Of a stretch of DNA of 64,000 nt, positions 36,025 to 44,891 are shown one piece after another. The stretch comes from Devosia oryziradicis. GTDB lineage: Bacteria; Pseudomonadota; Alphaproteobacteria; Rhizobiales; Devosiaceae. Made by a program: the position numbers and the translations under genes. The notes under the pieces are model-generated. The model saw only the letters and a program-made list of their open reading frames with translations, did not search any database and was not told the DNA's origin. The first letter of the stretch is position 1; every line of letters begins with the position of its first letter. The stretch spans positions 1,957,001 to 2,021,000 of the forward strand of contig NZ_CP068047.1 of the NCBI RefSeq assembly GCF_016698645.1. The letters are read 5' to 3'.

Positions 36025-37731
36025 ATGCGAATTATTCGAAATTTCGTGCTGGGGGCCGTCGCGGCGCTCGGCCTCGCGCTACCGGCCGTATCCGCCGAGC
36101 GCGCGATCATCGTGCTGGATGGATCGGGCTCCATGTGGGCCCAGATCGATGGCAAGGCACGCATCACGATCGCCCGCGAGACGCTGCATGAAGTGCTGTC
36201 GACACTGCCCGACGACCTCGAACTCGGCTTCATGACCTATGGCCATCGCGAGAAGGGCAATTGCGACGACATCGAAATGCTGGTCGAGCCGGCAACCGGC
36301 ACTGGCCAAGCCATTGCCGAGGCCGCCGACAAGATCAATCCCAAGGGCATGACGCCCATATCGGATGCCGTGCGCCTTGCAGCCGAAGATCTGCGCTTTA
36401 CCGAGCAGAAGGCGACGGTGATCCTGATCACGGACGGGTTGGAGACCTGCGAGGTCGATCCCTGCGCGCTGGCATCGGACCTGGAAAGCCAGGGCATCGA
36501 TTTCACTACGCACGTGCTGGGCTTCGGCCTTTCCGATGAGGAGGGGCAGCAGGTCGCCTGCCTCGCCGAGAATACGGGCGGTAAGTACCTACCGGCAAAT
36601 GATGGGGCTGCCCTGGTCACTGCGCTGACGACCACCGTGGCGCAGGTAGTGCAGGCGGAGCCGGAGCCGGAGCCGGCGCCCGAACCCGAGCCTGCGCCGC
36701 AGCCTGAGCCGGCGCCCGCGCCCGAATTCAATCTCCTGCCGACAGCGTCGCTTTCGGAAGGCGGACCGGACATCGAAGACGGCGGACCAATAGACCTGGT
36801 CTGGCAGTGGTATAAGGTCAATCCCGATGGCAGCAAGGGCGAGTGGATCGACACGAACTACTACGCCCGCTTCAAGGGCAACCTCGAGCCCGGCGACTAC
36901 ATTATGACCGCCGAATACAGCTATGCCACTGCCGAGCAACCGGTGACGATCGTCGCGGGCGAAGTTGCCAAGCCGCATTTCGTGTTGAACGGGACGGTCC
37001 TCAAGCTTCATCCAAAGGCGGCGGAGGGTGCGGAAATCGACGAGAATGCCACCGTAGAAATTCGCCATGCCGGTGAGTACGTCACCACCGACTATGGTGA
37101 CGTGAACCTGGTCGTTCCGGCCGGTGCGATCGAAGTCGATGTGTCCATTGGCGAAGCCAAGGTCACGCGCAGCTACCAGGGCAAGGCTGGTGACACGATC
37201 GACGAAGACGTCATCGTCGGGGCCGGCAAGGCGCATGTCGTTTCCGAATATGTGGCCGGTACGCCTGTCGAGGCGGATATCTTCATCGAAGTGGTGGAGG
37301 CCAAGGCCAATCTCGAAGGTGAGCGCAAGTCGGTGGCCTACACCTATGGCGGCGACGTCAGCTTCGACCTGGCGGAAGGCGACTATGTCGCGACCTATTC
37401 GCTGGGTGGTGCCAAGGGCGAGGTGCCGTTTTCCGTCAAGACCGGTGAGCGGGTTGAAGTGCCCATCGTCATGGATGCGGGCATTATTGCCATCACCACC
37501 CCGGGCGACAACTATGTCGAAATCCTGAGCGTGTCGAAGAACCTTGAGGGCAACCGCAAGTCCTTCGACTACGGCTATGGCCCCGAGTTCCAGACCACGT
37601 TGGCGGCGGGCGACTATATCGTAGCCACCACGATCGGCGACGCCGTCACCGAGACGCCCGTGACCATCAAGGGCGGCGAGCGGTTCGAGTTGACGGTGGA
37701 AGCCGCGGCTCCCACGGGCAAGAAGAAGTAG
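36025..37731 (+). CDS. Secreted von Willebrand A-domain protein with repeated beta modules
   Basis: 568 residues. Signal peptide cut near AVSA (residue 24); VWA domain at 25-205 with a complete MIDAS site DGSGS at 32-36, the conserved threonine in KGMTPISDA and the aspartate in ITDGLETC; a Glu-Pro-Ala linker near 212-236; then beta-sandwich modules. Two of these are clearly duplicated: one beginning LEGERKS and ending TGERVEVPIV, the other LEGNRKS to GGERFELTV, both containing a GDY(V/I) element. The ATG has GGAGG nine bases upstream. Ligand and location are unknown; adhesion or cell-envelope stress are possible. Confidence 0.85.
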   Translation: MRIIRNFVLGAVAALGLALPAVSAERAIIVLDGSGSMWAQIDGKARITIARETLHEVLSTLPDDLELGFMTYGHREKGNCDDIEMLVEPATGTGQAIAEAADKINPKGMTPISDAVRLAAEDLRFTEQKATVILITDGLETCEVDPCALASDLESQGIDFTTHVLGFGLSDEEGQQVACLAENTGGKYLPANDGAALVTALTTTVAQVVQAEPEPEPAPEPEPAPQPEPAPAPEFNLLPTASLSEGGPDIEDGGPIDLVWQWYKVNPDGSKGEWIDTNYYARFKGNLEPGDYIMTAEYSYATAEQPVTIVAGEVAKPHFVLNGTVLKLHPKAAEGAEIDENATVEIRHAGEYVTTDYGDVNLVVPAGAIEVDVSIGEAKVTRSYQGKAGDTIDEDVIVGAGKAHVVSEYVAGTPVEADIFIEVVEAKANLEGERKSVAYTYGGDVSFDLAEGDYVATYSLGGAKGEVPFSVKTGERVEVPIVMDAGIIAITTPGDNYVEILSVSKNLEGNRKSFDYGYGPEFQTTLAAGDYIVATTIGDAVTETPVTIKGGERFELTVEAAAPTGKKK

Positions 37732-37748
37732 CCGGGCCGGCATATTGG

Positions 37749-37775
37749 AAAGGGCGCCCTCGGGCGCCCTTTTTG
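37749..37775. terminator. Terminator between the VWA gene and the GIN-domain gene
   Basis: AAGGGCGC and GCGCCCTT pair over a short loop and are followed by TTTTTG on the plus strand, 18 bases after the VWA stop. The gene on the other strand ends directly beside it, so the stem may also serve that side. Confidence 0.75.
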
Positions 37776-37776
37776 T

Positions 37777-38501
37777 TCAGTCGTCGAAGTTCACGTCGCC
37801 GCCGCTTGACGCATCGACATCGCGCTTTGGCGGATTGCCGCTGACATCGACATCCCCGCCGCTGGACGCCTCGGCCCGGAGGCTGGCTGTCGCATGAACC
37901 GAGATGCTTGCACCGCTCGACGCACCGGCGGTGGCAGAGGCCGCAACCAGGCTCTCGGCGTCGATACCCGCACCGCTGGAGGCTTCCGCTGCGACCGATT
38001 CCGCGGTACCCGCGATATCGATATCCGCGCCGCTCGAGGCATTGATCTCCACGGCACCGAGTCTGGCGTCGCCAATCTCGATATCCGCGCCACTGGAGGC
38101 ATTGAGGCTCAAGTGGTCGCTGGCGAGGCCCTGGGCCCGTATATCGGCGCCGGAACTGGCGTCGATCGCCGCAATCGCCGGCATGGTGACCTCGATGGTC
38201 AATGCGTTGCCGCTGCTGAGCAGCATGCCGACAAGGCCGCCGCTGATTATGAAATCCAGGAAACTCTGATCGAACCGCGCCACCAGGACACCGTCCTTGA
38301 CGTCGAGCTGCAGGTTGTCCAGCGCCTGCGCGCTCCCGGACGTCGCCGTCACCGAAAAGCTGTCGCCCTGCTTCACCACTGCGTCCAGCCCGGTGGAGAT
38401 GTCGATCTTGTCGAAGCCGGTGAGCTCGTAGGTCTTGCTGTCGGCATGGGCAGCGGTGCTGATCATCAGCCCCGCAGTTGCGGCCGCAGAGTGCTGCGCA
38501 T
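37777..38501 (-). pseudogene. GIN-domain (DUF2807) protein with probable frameshift in the signal peptide
   Basis: The body (read in frame to 37777) is a DUF2807/GIN protein: YELTGFDKIDISTGLDAVVKQGD, a short hydrophobic stretch, then about ten ASSGAD-type repeats (residue pattern (A/D)-(A/S)-S-S-G-A/G-D) typical of its beta-helix. An ATG at 38501 with GAGGG six bases upstream would start a secretion signal, but this frame stops after 11 codons at GGC-TGA. Adding one base near 38488 would give MRSTL joined to AAATAGLMISTAAHADS, a good signal peptide. The in-frame upstream extension to 38586 does not look like protein. Either a real frameshift (dead or phase-variable) or a base-call error. Confidence 0.65.
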
Positions 38502-38631
38502 GATGGTCCCTCGTTGTTCCCTTGGACCCTGCATGTGGGCAGGCCGCGACGGGGCTCAACCCCGCGCCTGGAGCAAAAATCGCCATCGAAGGGGTTGATA
38601 GTCACATCCATGTGCCCATGGCGAAAACGAA

Positions 38632-38658
38632 AAGGCCGGGTCGCTGCGACCCGGCCTT
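38632..38658 (-). terminator. Rho-independent terminator of icd
   Basis: AAGGCCGGGTCGC pairs with GCGACCCGGCCTT; on the minus strand the stem is followed by TTTTCGTTTTC. It begins 27 bases after the icd stop. Confidence 0.85.
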
Positions 38659-38684
38659 GATTGGTTCGATGCGTAACGGCTGGC

Positions 38685-39896
38685 TTATGCCATGGCCTTC
38701 TGCAGGTTCTGGTCGATGGCGTCGAGGAACCCCAGGGTCGAGAGCCAGGGCTGGTCGGGACCGACGAGCAGGCTGAGGTCCTTGGTCATCTTGCCTTCCT
38801 CGATCGTGTCGACAGTGACCTTTTCGAGGGTCAGGGCAAACTTGGCCAGGGCTTCGTTGTTGTCGAGCTTGGCGCGGTGGGCGAGCCCACGGGTCCAGGC
38901 GAAGATCGAGGCGGTGGAGTTGGTGGAGGTCTCCTTGCCCTGCTGGTGCTGGCGGTAGTGGCGGGTCACCGTGCCGTGCGCGGCTTCGGCTTCCACGATC
39001 TTGCCATCGGGCGTCGCCAGCACCGAGGTCATCAGGCCGAGCGAGCCGAAGCCCTGGGCGACGATGTCGGACTGCACGTCGCCATCATAGTTCTTGCACG
39101 CCCAGACATAGCCGCCGGACCACTTGAGGGCGGAGGCCACCATGTCGTCGATCAGGCGGTGTTCGTACCAGATCTTCTTGGCCTCGAACTGTTCCTTGAA
39201 CTCCTTCTCGTAGATCTCCTGGAAGATGTCCTTGAAGCGTCCGTCATAGGCCTTGAGGATGGTGTTCTTGGTGCTGAGATATACCGGCACGCCGCGGGCG
39301 AGGCCGTAGTTGAAGCTCGAATAGGCGAAGTCGCGGATCGAGTCGTCCAGGTTGTACATGGCCATGGCGACGCCGGCGCCGGGGGCCTGGAACACTTCGT
39401 GCTCGATGACCTGGCCGTCTTCGCCGGTGAACTTGATGGTCAGCGTGCCCTTGCCCGGGAAGGTGAAATCGGTGGCGCGGTACTGATCGCCGAAGGCATG
39501 GCGGCCGACGATGATCGGCTGGGTCCAGCCCGGCACCAGGCGCGGCACGTTCTTGCAGATGATGGGCTCGCGGAAGATCACGCCGCCCAGAATGTTGCGG
39601 ATGGTGCCGTTTGGCGACTTCCACATCTTCTTGAGGCCGAATTCCTCGACGCGCTGCTCGTCAGGTGTGATGGTCGCGCACTTGATGCCGACGCCGTGCT
39701 TCTTGATGGCATTGGCCGAATCCACGGTCACCTGGTCGTTGGTGGCGTCGCGGTTCTGCACGCTGAGGTCGTAATATTCGATCGGCAGGTCGAGATAGGG
39801 GTGGATGAGCTTGTCCTTGATCGCCTGCCAGATGATCCGGGTCATCTCGTCGCCGTCGAGATCGACGACCGGGTTGGCAACTTTGATCTTGCTCAT
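38685..39896 (-). CDS. icd: NADP-dependent isocitrate dehydrogenase
   Basis: TCA-cycle enzyme converting isocitrate to 2-oxoglutarate with NADPH formation. 403 residues of the dimeric eukaryote-like class: [56 protein letters not shown] (substrate-binding serine and arginines), [59 protein letters not shown] with the metal-binding aspartates, and [13 protein letters not shown] for NADP. Length is as expected. It has its own terminator. The promoter side faces the MarR gene. Confidence 0.98.
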   Translation of the reverse strand: MSKIKVANPVVDLDGDEMTRIIWQAIKDKLIHPYLDLPIEYYDLSVQNRDATNDQVTVDSANAIKKHGVGIKCATITPDEQRVEEFGLKKMWKSPNGTIRNILGGVIFREPIICKNVPRLVPGWTQPIIVGRHAFGDQYRATDFTFPGKGTLTIKFTGEDGQVIEHEVFQAPGAGVAMAMYNLDDSIRDFAYSSFNYGLARGVPVYLSTKNTILKAYDGRFKDIFQEIYEKEFKEQFEAKKIWYEHRLIDDMVASALKWSGGYVWACKNYDGDVQSDIVAQGFGSLGLMTSVLATPDGKIVEAEAAHGTVTRHYRQHQQGKETSTNSTASIFAWTRGLAHRAKLDNNEALAKFALTLEKVTVDTIEEGKMTKDLSLLVGPDQPWLSTLGFLDAIDQNLQKAMA

Positions 39897-40010
39897 CGAA
39901 AATATCTCCCTGAATTCCGCAAAATGGCCGTCTGGCCTTCGGCGTGGCTATAGCATCGGCGGGCGGCAGCGCAAAGCGGGCAAAGGGCAAGGGGGCATGC
40001 CGGTTGACAC

Positions 40011-40024
40011 CGTGCATATGCACG
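40011..40024 (+). promoter_or_regulatory. Palindromic MarR operator in front of its own gene
   Basis: CGTGCATATGCACG is a perfect 14-bp palindrome. It lies two bases after TTGACA (40004-40009), a consensus -35 element, and 15 bases before the MarR start, so binding there would block transcription. A close copy lies in front of the following gene. Confidence 0.72.
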
Positions 40025-40038
40025 ACTAGGTGAAGGGC

Positions 40039-40455
40039 ATGACGGACGATTTCGACCTGTGCCTGGTGCTGAATACCCGCATGGCCGCGCGCGCGGTGAC
40101 CCGTCGCGCCGACCAGAGGCTGCGCGGCTTCGGCGTCACGGCGGCGCAATTCAACATTCTGGGGGCCTTGTCAGCCCATCCCGGTCGCTCGATCACCGAA
40201 ACGGCCAATGCGTTGGCCATGGACCGCACGACCTTGTCGCGCAACCTGGCGCTGCTCGAGCGCAAGGGACTGGTGACCAGTGCGCCGGCTGGGCGGGGCA
40301 ATGGCCGACTTGGCACCCTTACCGAAGAGGGGCGCAAGACCTTCGATGCCATCGTGCCCGAATGGCGGCGCTCGCAGGCCGAATTGCGTGATGCCCTTGC
40401 CGATCCGGATTTTCAGACCGTCATCGCCGCCCTGCGCCACCTGTCGGGCCTCTAG
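40039..40455 (+). CDS. MarR-family transcriptional regulator
   Basis: 138-residue winged-helix regulator: an N-terminal dimerisation helix, then FGVTAAQFNILGALSAHPGRSITETANALAMDRTTLSRNLALLERKGLVTSAPAGRGNGRLGTLTEEG, the MarR DNA-binding core with beta wing. GTG 40030 is an alternative start. Identical half-sites in its own promoter and in that of the synthase at 40516 suggest that it represses itself and that gene. The ligand is unknown; a lipid or phenolic effector would fit the family. Confidence 0.9.
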   Translation: MTDDFDLCLVLNTRMAARAVTRRADQRLRGFGVTAAQFNILGALSAHPGRSITETANALAMDRTTLSRNLALLERKGLVTSAPAGRGNGRLGTLTEEGRKTFDAIVPEWRRSQAELRDALADPDFQTVIAALRHLSGL

Positions 40456-40491
40456 CGACATGACCTCGCCGCAATTGAGCGCAATTCACAC

Positions 40492-40505
40492 CGTGCATAT
40501 ACACA
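40492..40505 (+). promoter_or_regulatory. Second MarR operator, in front of the FabF-like gene
   Basis: CGTGCATATACACA equals 12 of 14 positions of the palindrome in front of the MarR gene, with CACACCG/CACCG flanks shared as well. It is ten bases before the FabF-like start codon. Confidence 0.65.
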
Positions 40506-40515
40506 GGACGCTAGA

Positions 40516-41802
40516 ATGCTGAAACCCGACCCCGCCGATCCCATCGTCGTCACTGGCATGGGCGTTGTCAGCCCGCTTGGCGTAGGGGTGCCGGTCATGT
40601 GGGAGCGCCTGACATCGGGCAGGAGCGGCATCGTGCAGAACGATCGCTTCGATACCGAGGGATTTGGCGCCACGATCGCGGGGCTCGTTCCGGTCAAGCC
40701 AGCCGATCCGCAAGGCTTTGATCCTGCCGACTTCATCGACGGGAAAGAAATAAAGAAGATGGACCTGTTCATCCAGTATGCCATCGGCGCCGCGCATGAG
40801 GCATTGGCGCAGGCCAACTGGCATCCGACCACTTGGGAAGATCAGGCGGCGACCGCCACGATCATCGGCTCGGGTGTCGGCGGTTCGCCCGTCATGGCCA
40901 AGGCGGTCGAGATCATCCAGACCAAGGGGCCGCGCCGGCTTTCGCCGTTCACCGTGCCATCGTTCCTCGCCAACCTGGCCGCCGGCTGGCTGTCCATCCT
41001 GCACGAATTCCGCGGTCCTATCGGTACGCCGGTCACGGCCTGCGCGGCCTCGGCCCAGGCCATCGGCGACGGCATGCGGCTGATCCTGACGGGGGAGGCC
41101 GAAGTGGCCGTGGTGGGCGGCGCCGAAGGCTCGGTGGATCCGATTTCGCTGGGTGGGTTCGGCGCTTCACGCGCCCTCGCTACCACATTCAACGACGCTC
41201 CCGACAAGGCTTCCCGCCCGTTCGACAAGGGCCATGACGGCTTCGTGCTGTCGGAAGGCGCTGCGGTGCTGGTCATCGAAAAGCTCAGCCACGCCAGGGC
41301 GCGCGGCGCGACGCCGCTGGCCGTGCTGGCCGGTTATGGTACCTCCGCGGATGCCTATCACCTGACGGCCGGGTCGCCGGATGGAGCGGGGGCCCAGGTC
41401 GCCATGCGCAACGCTATCAAGATGGCCGGTATCGATCAGAATCAGATCGGCTACGTCAATGCGCACGCCACCTCCACCGCGGTGGGCGACGCGGCCGAAC
41501 TGGCCGGTATCGGCGCTGTCTTCCCCGGTCGCGGCAAGGATCTCGCCATTTCGTCGACGAAGTCGGCCACCGGCCATATGCTGGGTGCCGCCGGGGCGAT
41601 GGAGGCGGTCATTTCCGTCATGGCGCTGCGCGAGGGCCTGTTGCCGGCATCGATCAACATCGTCGATCCAATGGAGGAAGCCGCCGCCTTCGATCTCGTG
41701 GCCAATCAGCCCAAGGCCAAGGCCGTGGATTATGTGCTGTCCAATTCCTTCGGCTTTGGCGGCGTCAATGCGGCCCTGGTCTTCGGGAAGGCTCCGGCCT
41801 AG
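40516..41802 (+). CDS. Beta-ketoacyl-ACP synthase, FabF-like
   Basis: 428-residue condensing enzyme of the thiolase fold: VVTGMGVVSPLG near the start, nucleophile Cys176 in TACAASAQ, the two catalytic histidines in NAHATSTAVGD and TGHMLGAAGAMEA, with the active-site lysine in STKSATGH, and a final SNSFGFGGVNAALVF. Similar FabF-like proteins act in elongation of fatty acids or of special acyl chains. It is not next to other fab genes; instead it follows a MarR repressor whose operator it shares, so it is more likely a regulated accessory enzyme than the housekeeping one. Its stop directly abuts the convergent TfoX gene. Confidence 0.88.
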   Translation: MLKPDPADPIVVTGMGVVSPLGVGVPVMWERLTSGRSGIVQNDRFDTEGFGATIAGLVPVKPADPQGFDPADFIDGKEIKKMDLFIQYAIGAAHEALAQANWHPTTWEDQAATATIIGSGVGGSPVMAKAVEIIQTKGPRRLSPFTVPSFLANLAAGWLSILHEFRGPIGTPVTACAASAQAIGDGMRLILTGEAEVAVVGGAEGSVDPISLGGFGASRALATTFNDAPDKASRPFDKGHDGFVLSEGAAVLVIEKLSHARARGATPLAVLAGYGTSADAYHLTAGSPDGAGAQVAMRNAIKMAGIDQNQIGYVNAHATSTAVGDAAELAGIGAVFPGRGKDLAISSTKSATGHMLGAAGAMEAVISVMALREGLLPASINIVDPMEEAAAFDLVANQPKAKAVDYVLSNSFGFGGVNAALVFGKAPA

Positions 41803-42138
41803 CTATTTGGCAGGCAAGGTCTCGACGAAGCTGCGCGCCAGTTCGATCCAGTCGAGCAGCACTTCGTCGTCCTCAAGTACGTCGCCGGTGACCTCTACGA
41901 AGCCGGACATGGTCCGGGCGCCCATGCTCATCGGCCGGGCGCCGGGCAGGGCTAGGGCGTGCTCGTAACCGTCCTTGCCGACGCGAACCAGGAGGCTGCC
42001 ATCCTTCATGGGGCCCACGAGCATGTTGCCATCGAGCATGAAGCAGCGGCCGCCGAACATTTTCTGCTCGGTAATACCCGGGCGGGCGCCCAGAAGGCCG
42101 CGAATGCGGTCGGACAGTTCTTCAGATGCGAGGCTCAT
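41803..42138 (-). CDS. TfoX N-terminal domain protein
   Basis: 111-residue protein with the TfoX-N pattern: ELSDRIRGLLGARPGITEQKMFGGRCFMLDGNMLVGPMKDGSLLVRVG and MSGFVEVTGDVLED. Only the N-terminal domain is present, as in most Alphaproteobacteria, where a role in competence is not shown. The ATG at 42138 overlaps the stop of the Gfa gene (ATGA), so the two are coupled. Confidence 0.82.
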   Translation of the reverse strand: MSLASEELSDRIRGLLGARPGITEQKMFGGRCFMLDGNMLVGPMKDGSLLVRVGKDGYEHALALPGARPMSMGARTMSGFVEVTGDVLEDDEVLLDWIELARSFVETLPAK

Positions 42139-42578
42139 GGCGCGTTTCCTTGCCGATAGGTCTGGTGCCGGGGCAGGTGATCGGCCACAAGGTCCCAGGC
42201 TTGCTGGCTGCGGGCAAAGATCAATTGATTGGGTGCGAACCACTCGTTTTGCCCGGCGTAAAAGCCGACCGGGATCATGCGCATGTCAGGAGCACGCGAC
42301 GAGCGGCCAAAGAGCGGTGTGCCGCAATCCGGGCAGAAGTGTCGCGTGAAGGTCGCTCCCGAATCGCTTGGCCTGTCGAAGGATTTGGTCTGGCCTGTCA
42401 GGGTCAGCGCTGCGGCAGGTACCAGCGCAACACTGGCATGTCCGGAGCCGGTCGCTTGCTGGCAGTCCAGGCACGAACACATCAGCATCGACATGACCGG
42501 CCCACGAACGGACATCTCGATGCGCCCGCAGGCGCATCGCGCCGTGACCGCGATAGTGGGGCGCTTCGGGCTGCTCAT
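42135..42578 (-). CDS. Gfa/CENP-V family zinc protein
   Basis: 147 residues with a glutathione-dependent formaldehyde-activating (GFA) fold: CACGRIEMSVRG, CSCLDCQQATGSGHASVALVP and FCPDCGTPLFGRS provide the zinc cysteines. Most proteins of this family have no proven reaction; some help formaldehyde oxidation. Start taken at ATG 42578 (MSSPKRPTIAV); a GTG at 42638 gives a longer version without clear support. Coupled to the TfoX gene. Confidence 0.8.
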   Translation of the reverse strand: MSSPKRPTIAVTARCACGRIEMSVRGPVMSMLMCSCLDCQQATGSGHASVALVPAAALTLTGQTKSFDRPSDSGATFTRHFCPDCGTPLFGRSSRAPDMRMIPVGFYAGQNEWFAPNQLIFARSQQAWDLVADHLPRHQTYRQGNAP

Positions 42579-42670
42579 GTGGCGAGGCTGGCACGCGATG
42601 TCGACACCGGCAAGGGCCAGCTTGCCTTTGTGCGCCACACTGGCGACAGTGCGGCGCTCACGGAGGCGGC

Positions 42671-43246
42671 ATGACGCTTTATCCCAACTATCCGATACGC
42701 ACCGAACGGCTTGTGCTTCGCCCCTTCACGCGCGGGGATGTCGACGCGGTCTATGCCTATCGCCGCCGGGAGGACGTCGCGCGTTATCTGTTCGACGTCC
42801 CCCTCAGCCGGGAGGAATGCGCCTTGGCGGTGCAGCAGCGGACCAGCCAGGTGGCGCTGGAGGCGGAGGGCGACAAGATCATCCTGGGCGTCGAACTGGC
42901 CGAGAATAGCGCCTTGATCGGCGAGGTCTCGCTGATCTGGCGCAGCGTGGATGCCAGGCAAGGCGAGGTGGGCTGGATTTTCGACCCGCAATATCATGGT
43001 CGTGGCTATGCCACCGAAGCCGCCAATGCCATCCTGGATCTGGCCTTCGGCCCAGGGGACATCCACCGCGTCGCCGCGCGCTGCGACGTGCGCAATGAGG
43101 CGTCCTGGCGCCTGATGGAACGGCTTGGCATGCGGCGGGAGGCGCACTTCCGCGAGCATGCCTTGTTCAAGAGCCAGTGGGATGAGGAATTCATCTATGC
43201 GCTGCTCTGGCAGGAGTGGCGGGCGATGCGTGCCCAACAGGCTTAG
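42671..43246 (+). CDS. GNAT-family N-acetyltransferase (RimJ/RimL type)
   Basis: 191-residue acetyltransferase: YPIRTERLVLRPFTRGDVDAVYAYRR at the start, the acetyl-CoA loop in VGWIFDPQYHGRGYATEAANAILDLAF, and HRVAARCDVRNEASWRLMERLGMRREAHFREH near the end. Substrate unknown; relatives acetylate protein N-termini or antibiotics. It is a paralogue of the gene at 43361. Confidence 0.85.
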   Translation: MTLYPNYPIRTERLVLRPFTRGDVDAVYAYRRREDVARYLFDVPLSREECALAVQQRTSQVALEAEGDKIILGVELAENSALIGEVSLIWRSVDARQGEVGWIFDPQYHGRGYATEAANAILDLAFGPGDIHRVAARCDVRNEASWRLMERLGMRREAHFREHALFKSQWDEEFIYALLWQEWRAMRAQQA

Positions 43247-43360
43247 CACGCGTCCTCTCCCGGCTGGCTGAAGGGAACGATATTTCAAGCAGCCTCAGGA
43301 ACTTCCGCAATGTGGTGACGTTGTGCGGCTGGACCAGTTCCGGTCGAGGGAGCGCAATTC

Positions 43361-43957
43361 ATGTCATCGCTGTCACTGCCTATCGAGACCGATCGGCTCA
43401 TTTTGCGGACGTTCGAACGGAGCGATCTGGACGCACTGGCGGCTTATCATGTGCTTCCCTCCATGCAGCGTTACGTTTTCAGCCGCACGCGCGACACGGC
43501 CGAAGTGGCCGGCGCGCTCAACATCATGCGCGGCCATGTCAGCCTGCAGCGTCCCGGCGATACGTTGACTTTGGCCGTGGTGCGCAAGGGGGACAGGCGG
43601 CTGATCGGCCATGTCTCTCTGCACTGGTCGGACGCCACTGCGGGACAGGGCGAGGTGCGCTTCTGCATCAACCCGGCCTATTCGGGCCAGGGCTTTTGCC
43701 GGGAGGCAGTCGGCGCCATATTCGACCTCGCCTTCGATCATTTCCGCATCCACCGGCTTTTTGTGCGCAGCGACGGCCGCAACCATCACTCGATCAAGCT
43801 GATGCAGCAGTTGGGCATGCGGCTCGAAGCACACTACCGCGAGCATGCCCTGTTCCAGGGCGAGTGGGACGAGGAACTGCATTTCGCCATTCTCGATCGC
43901 GAATGGCAGCGGTCAGCGAAGGTGCGCGACCTGCCACCGCGGCATCGCGTCGCCTGA
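43361..43957 (+). CDS. GNAT-family N-acetyltransferase, paralogue
   Basis: 198 residues with the same plan as the gene before it: LPIETDRLILRTFERSDLDALAAYH, acetyl-CoA loop in VRFCINPAYSGQGFCREAVGAIFDLAF, and a C-terminal LGMRLEAHYREHALFQGEWDEELHFA, which matches LGMRREAHFREHALFKSQWDEEFIYA. GAGGGAG stands eight bases before the ATG. The duplication is old, since sequence has drifted. Substrate unknown. Confidence 0.84.
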   Translation: MSSLSLPIETDRLILRTFERSDLDALAAYHVLPSMQRYVFSRTRDTAEVAGALNIMRGHVSLQRPGDTLTLAVVRKGDRRLIGHVSLHWSDATAGQGEVRFCINPAYSGQGFCREAVGAIFDLAFDHFRIHRLFVRSDGRNHHSIKLMQQLGMRLEAHYREHALFQGEWDEELHFAILDREWQRSAKVRDLPPRHRVA

Positions 43958-44014
43958 TTTGCCCTTTGGGCGCAAAACCGGCTATGAGCGCCTGATCGTA
44001 CAGGATTGGGCGCC

Positions 44015-44818
44015 ATGGCCGGGACTGACACTTCCATCAAAATCGAGCTCCAGCCTTCGCCAGCGGTGATCCTGTGCGAGCCGCAGTTGGGCGAAAATAT
44101 TGGTACGGCGGCCCGTGCCATGGCCAATTTCGGGCTCTGGGACCTTCGGCTGGTTCGTCCACGCGATGGCTGGCCGAACGAAAAGGCCGTGGCTGCTGCG
44201 TCGCGCGCCGACCATGTCATCGAGCGCGTCCGTGTGTTTGAAACACTTGAGGATGCCATTGCAGATCTGACGCTGGTCCTCGCTACCACGGCGCGGCCGC
44301 GCGACATGCAGAAGGAAGTCATCGGCCCGGACGAAGCCGCCCAACGCATGGCCGCGCAAGTTGCCGGGGGCAGGTGTGTGGGACTGCTGTTCGGACGCGA
44401 AAAATGGGGGCTGCTCAATGAAGAGGTGGCCCTCGCCGACACCATCGTCACCCTGCCTGTCGAACCGGCTTTTGCCTCGCTCAACATCGCGCAGGCGGTG
44501 CTGCTGATGGCCTATGAGTGGCGCCGGCACAGCGCCTCGGGCACGGCGCTGCCCTTCAGCGGGGTGATGGCGGAGGTGGCGCCGCGCGAGGAACTTGTCG
44601 GCCTATTCGGTCATCTCGAAAGCACGCTGGATGCGTCGGGTTTCTTCACCGCACCCGACAAGCGCCCGACCGTCATCAACAACCTGCGCACGATGCTTGA
44701 GCGCGGCAAATTCACCAGCCAGGAAATCCGCACGCTGCGGGGCGTGATCTCCTCGATCGACCGCCGCCACGAGCGGCCCAATCCCAACCGGCAGAAGCCA
44801 GCTGCCAAAAGCGACTGA
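44015..44818 (+). CDS. trmJ: SPOUT-type tRNA/rRNA 2'-O-methyltransferase (TrmJ-like)
   Basis: 267-residue RNA methylase with the deep-knot fold: PAVILCEPQLGENIGTAARAMANFGLWDLRLVRPRDGW (motif 1), LLFGREKWGLLNEEVALADTIVTLPVE (motif 2) and FASLNIAQAVLLMAYEWRR (motif 3). TrmJ modifies position 32 of tRNAs. The C-terminal extension (ELVGLFGHLESTLDASGFF and NNLRTMLERGKFTSQEIRTLRGV) is that of TrmJ-type enzymes. Start at ATG 44015; TTG 44006 is possible. Confidence 0.88.
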   Translation: MAGTDTSIKIELQPSPAVILCEPQLGENIGTAARAMANFGLWDLRLVRPRDGWPNEKAVAAASRADHVIERVRVFETLEDAIADLTLVLATTARPRDMQKEVIGPDEAAQRMAAQVAGGRCVGLLFGREKWGLLNEEVALADTIVTLPVEPAFASLNIAQAVLLMAYEWRRHSASGTALPFSGVMAEVAPREELVGLFGHLESTLDASGFFTAPDKRPTVINNLRTMLERGKFTSQEIRTLRGVISSIDRRHERPNPNRQKPAAKSD

Positions 44819-44891
44819 GAATCGGCTGGCGCGAACGGTTTGCCGCTAATTCGGCTTTGACTGCGGGCAGGCGCCATGGCACCACCAAGCC

